The notes under the pieces: generated by a model | The model's database searches: none | Seen by the model: the letters and a program-made list of their open reading frames with translations, nothing else | Told to the model about the DNA's origin: nothing | Translations under genes and position numbers: made by a program | Shown: positions 62,833 to 64,000 of the stretch, in pieces | How the letters are laid out: the number at the start of each line of letters is the position of its first letter | How positions within the stretch are numbered: position 1 is the first letter of the stretch | NCBI GenBank assembly: GCA_949318235.1 | Contig: OX439132.1 | Location: 8,371,453 to 8,435,452 of the forward strand | Direction: 5' to 3' | Length of the DNA stretch: 64,000 bases | Source of the DNA: Ecdyonurus torrentis | Taxonomy: Eukaryota > Arthropoda > Insecta > Ephemeroptera > Heptageniidae

Positions 62833-64000
62833 TACTACAATGCATTCCTCAGATACAGATACTACGCTTATATTTTAGCAAATCTTTAAAAAAAAATGTA
62901 CACCTTTGATCTTTATTATTAACACATTTATATATAGTATAACTATTTCAATTAAAACTAAATGTGTCTTTTACATGCATCTTACTGTTTTATTTAAATT
63001 AAAATATTAAAAATGAATGTTTAATAAAACCTGTTGAATATAAATTTAATATTAAAAATTGAAACATCATCAGAGATATGATAATAAATCAATGAATTGT
63101 AATTAACAAATTCTCTCCATCCGGTCCCCCCCCCCCTGCATAATTTTTTTTCATTCAAATTGTGATACCTATTATACATAAAGAGAATACAATTAATACG
63201 TAACTTACGTTTGCTTTATCGACCGCATGCATATCACCCATTTCAAATGTCTTTTTTTGGGGGTAAATAAACAATGTCTGTGTTTAAAAGTAATTAAATA
63301 TTCATAAAATCTCACAGGTGTATAGTCTCTATAATATTCATGTAAAATAAATACCATTTTCTGCTCTTACGAGTAAAAAAAAAAAATACTTCAAATCTAA
63401 TCTAAGGAAATATTTTTGTTAGCTATATAAAGCTCGAATAATTTTTAAATTAATGAATATACTAATTGTATATCTAATTATATTTATTTTAACCTCCTAT
63501 GGAACTTTGTATTATAATTATAATCCAGATAATAAACTATATGGCCTAAGTTATGGAATCAAATTCCAGTATGTAAAATAAAAATAACAATAATAACATG
63601 AAAAAATCACTTTTTTTTATACAGTATTTTGTCTTCATGTCTTATAAATTTTCTTTCATTTCCAATTCTGATAGTATAGTTAAAATTATATTGTTCCATA
63701 TATAATTATAGGATAATTGTAATCTATAAATATGCAAAATGATATGACATAAGTGTGAAATTAATAAGAAGTATAAGAAACAAACGATAAGACTATGCCT
63801 TATAATTGGTTGGAGTTTATATTGTATTATAATAATGAAGGGTTTAAAATAATAATAATTATCTTTATCAACAAATCTTTACATTATTCAACACATTAAG
63901 TTGAATTGATTTTCAATTGATTTTCAATTAGTGAAGAAAAATATATTATTGTATTATATTTCTTTTTAATGAAACGAAATTAGAAATTTTGATCTTTTAT
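62833..64000. other. AT-rich 3' flank
   Basis: An AATAAA at about 63022 could be the mucin-like gene's polyadenylation signal. A C tract lies at about 63125. No further gene is visible. Confidence 0.45.

Overview
This is a very AT-rich, intron-rich nuclear segment of an invertebrate, most likely an arthropod. The genes are split by GT-AG introns of up to several kb, the eIF1 protein resembles insect and chelicerate eIF1, and a tandem gene family resembles the arthropod DUF4781 group. The species cannot be named from sequence alone. Exon boundaries below were read by eye and checked by reading-frame phase. No alignment or search was run.

Layout, left to right. (1) About 0.8-12.2 kb, minus strand: an unrecognised secreted Cys-rich/His-rich/Ala-rich protein; two exons are supported and a third is tentative. 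A dead foldback-type mariner lies in its intron. (2) 12.7-14.6 kb: a cluster of Tc1/mariner material, including a dead DD37D mariner. (3) 15.0-22.3 kb, minus: translation initiation factor eIF1 in three exons, with three CRE octamers upstream. (4) 22.9-35.6 kb, minus: SLC35B3 (PAPS transporter 2) in six exons. (5) 37.5-48.3 kb, plus, divergent from SLC35B3: a complete 14-exon EXD3/Mut-7/Nibbler 3'-5' exoribonuclease. (6) 53.1-60.7 kb, minus: three tandem copies of a small membrane-anchored family with a 15-nt first coding exon; two are intact and one is a pseudogene. (7) 62.0-62.8 kb, plus: a secreted Thr-rich mucin-like protein with a furin-type site.

The dominant character of the window is foldback DNA. 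The introns and spacers carry at least ten families of palindromic, MITE-like elements, several in multiple copies and some nested. Family B has five ~308-bp copies flanked by TTAA. Family C has two nearly identical 163-bp copies inside TA microsatellites. Family J consists of inverted 33-bp units around a conserved core. Family A is a ~170-bp or larger palindrome, one copy of which is split by family E. Other finds are a degenerate hammerhead-ribozyme motif in a SINE-like insert, LINE 3' fragments and a hAT-like element.

The main genes do not form an operon. eIF1, SLC35B3 and EXD3 are unrelated housekeeping or RNA-processing genes; SLC35B3 and EXD3 are head to head across 1.9 kb. Many foldback elements lie within introns, so their transcripts could form hairpins.
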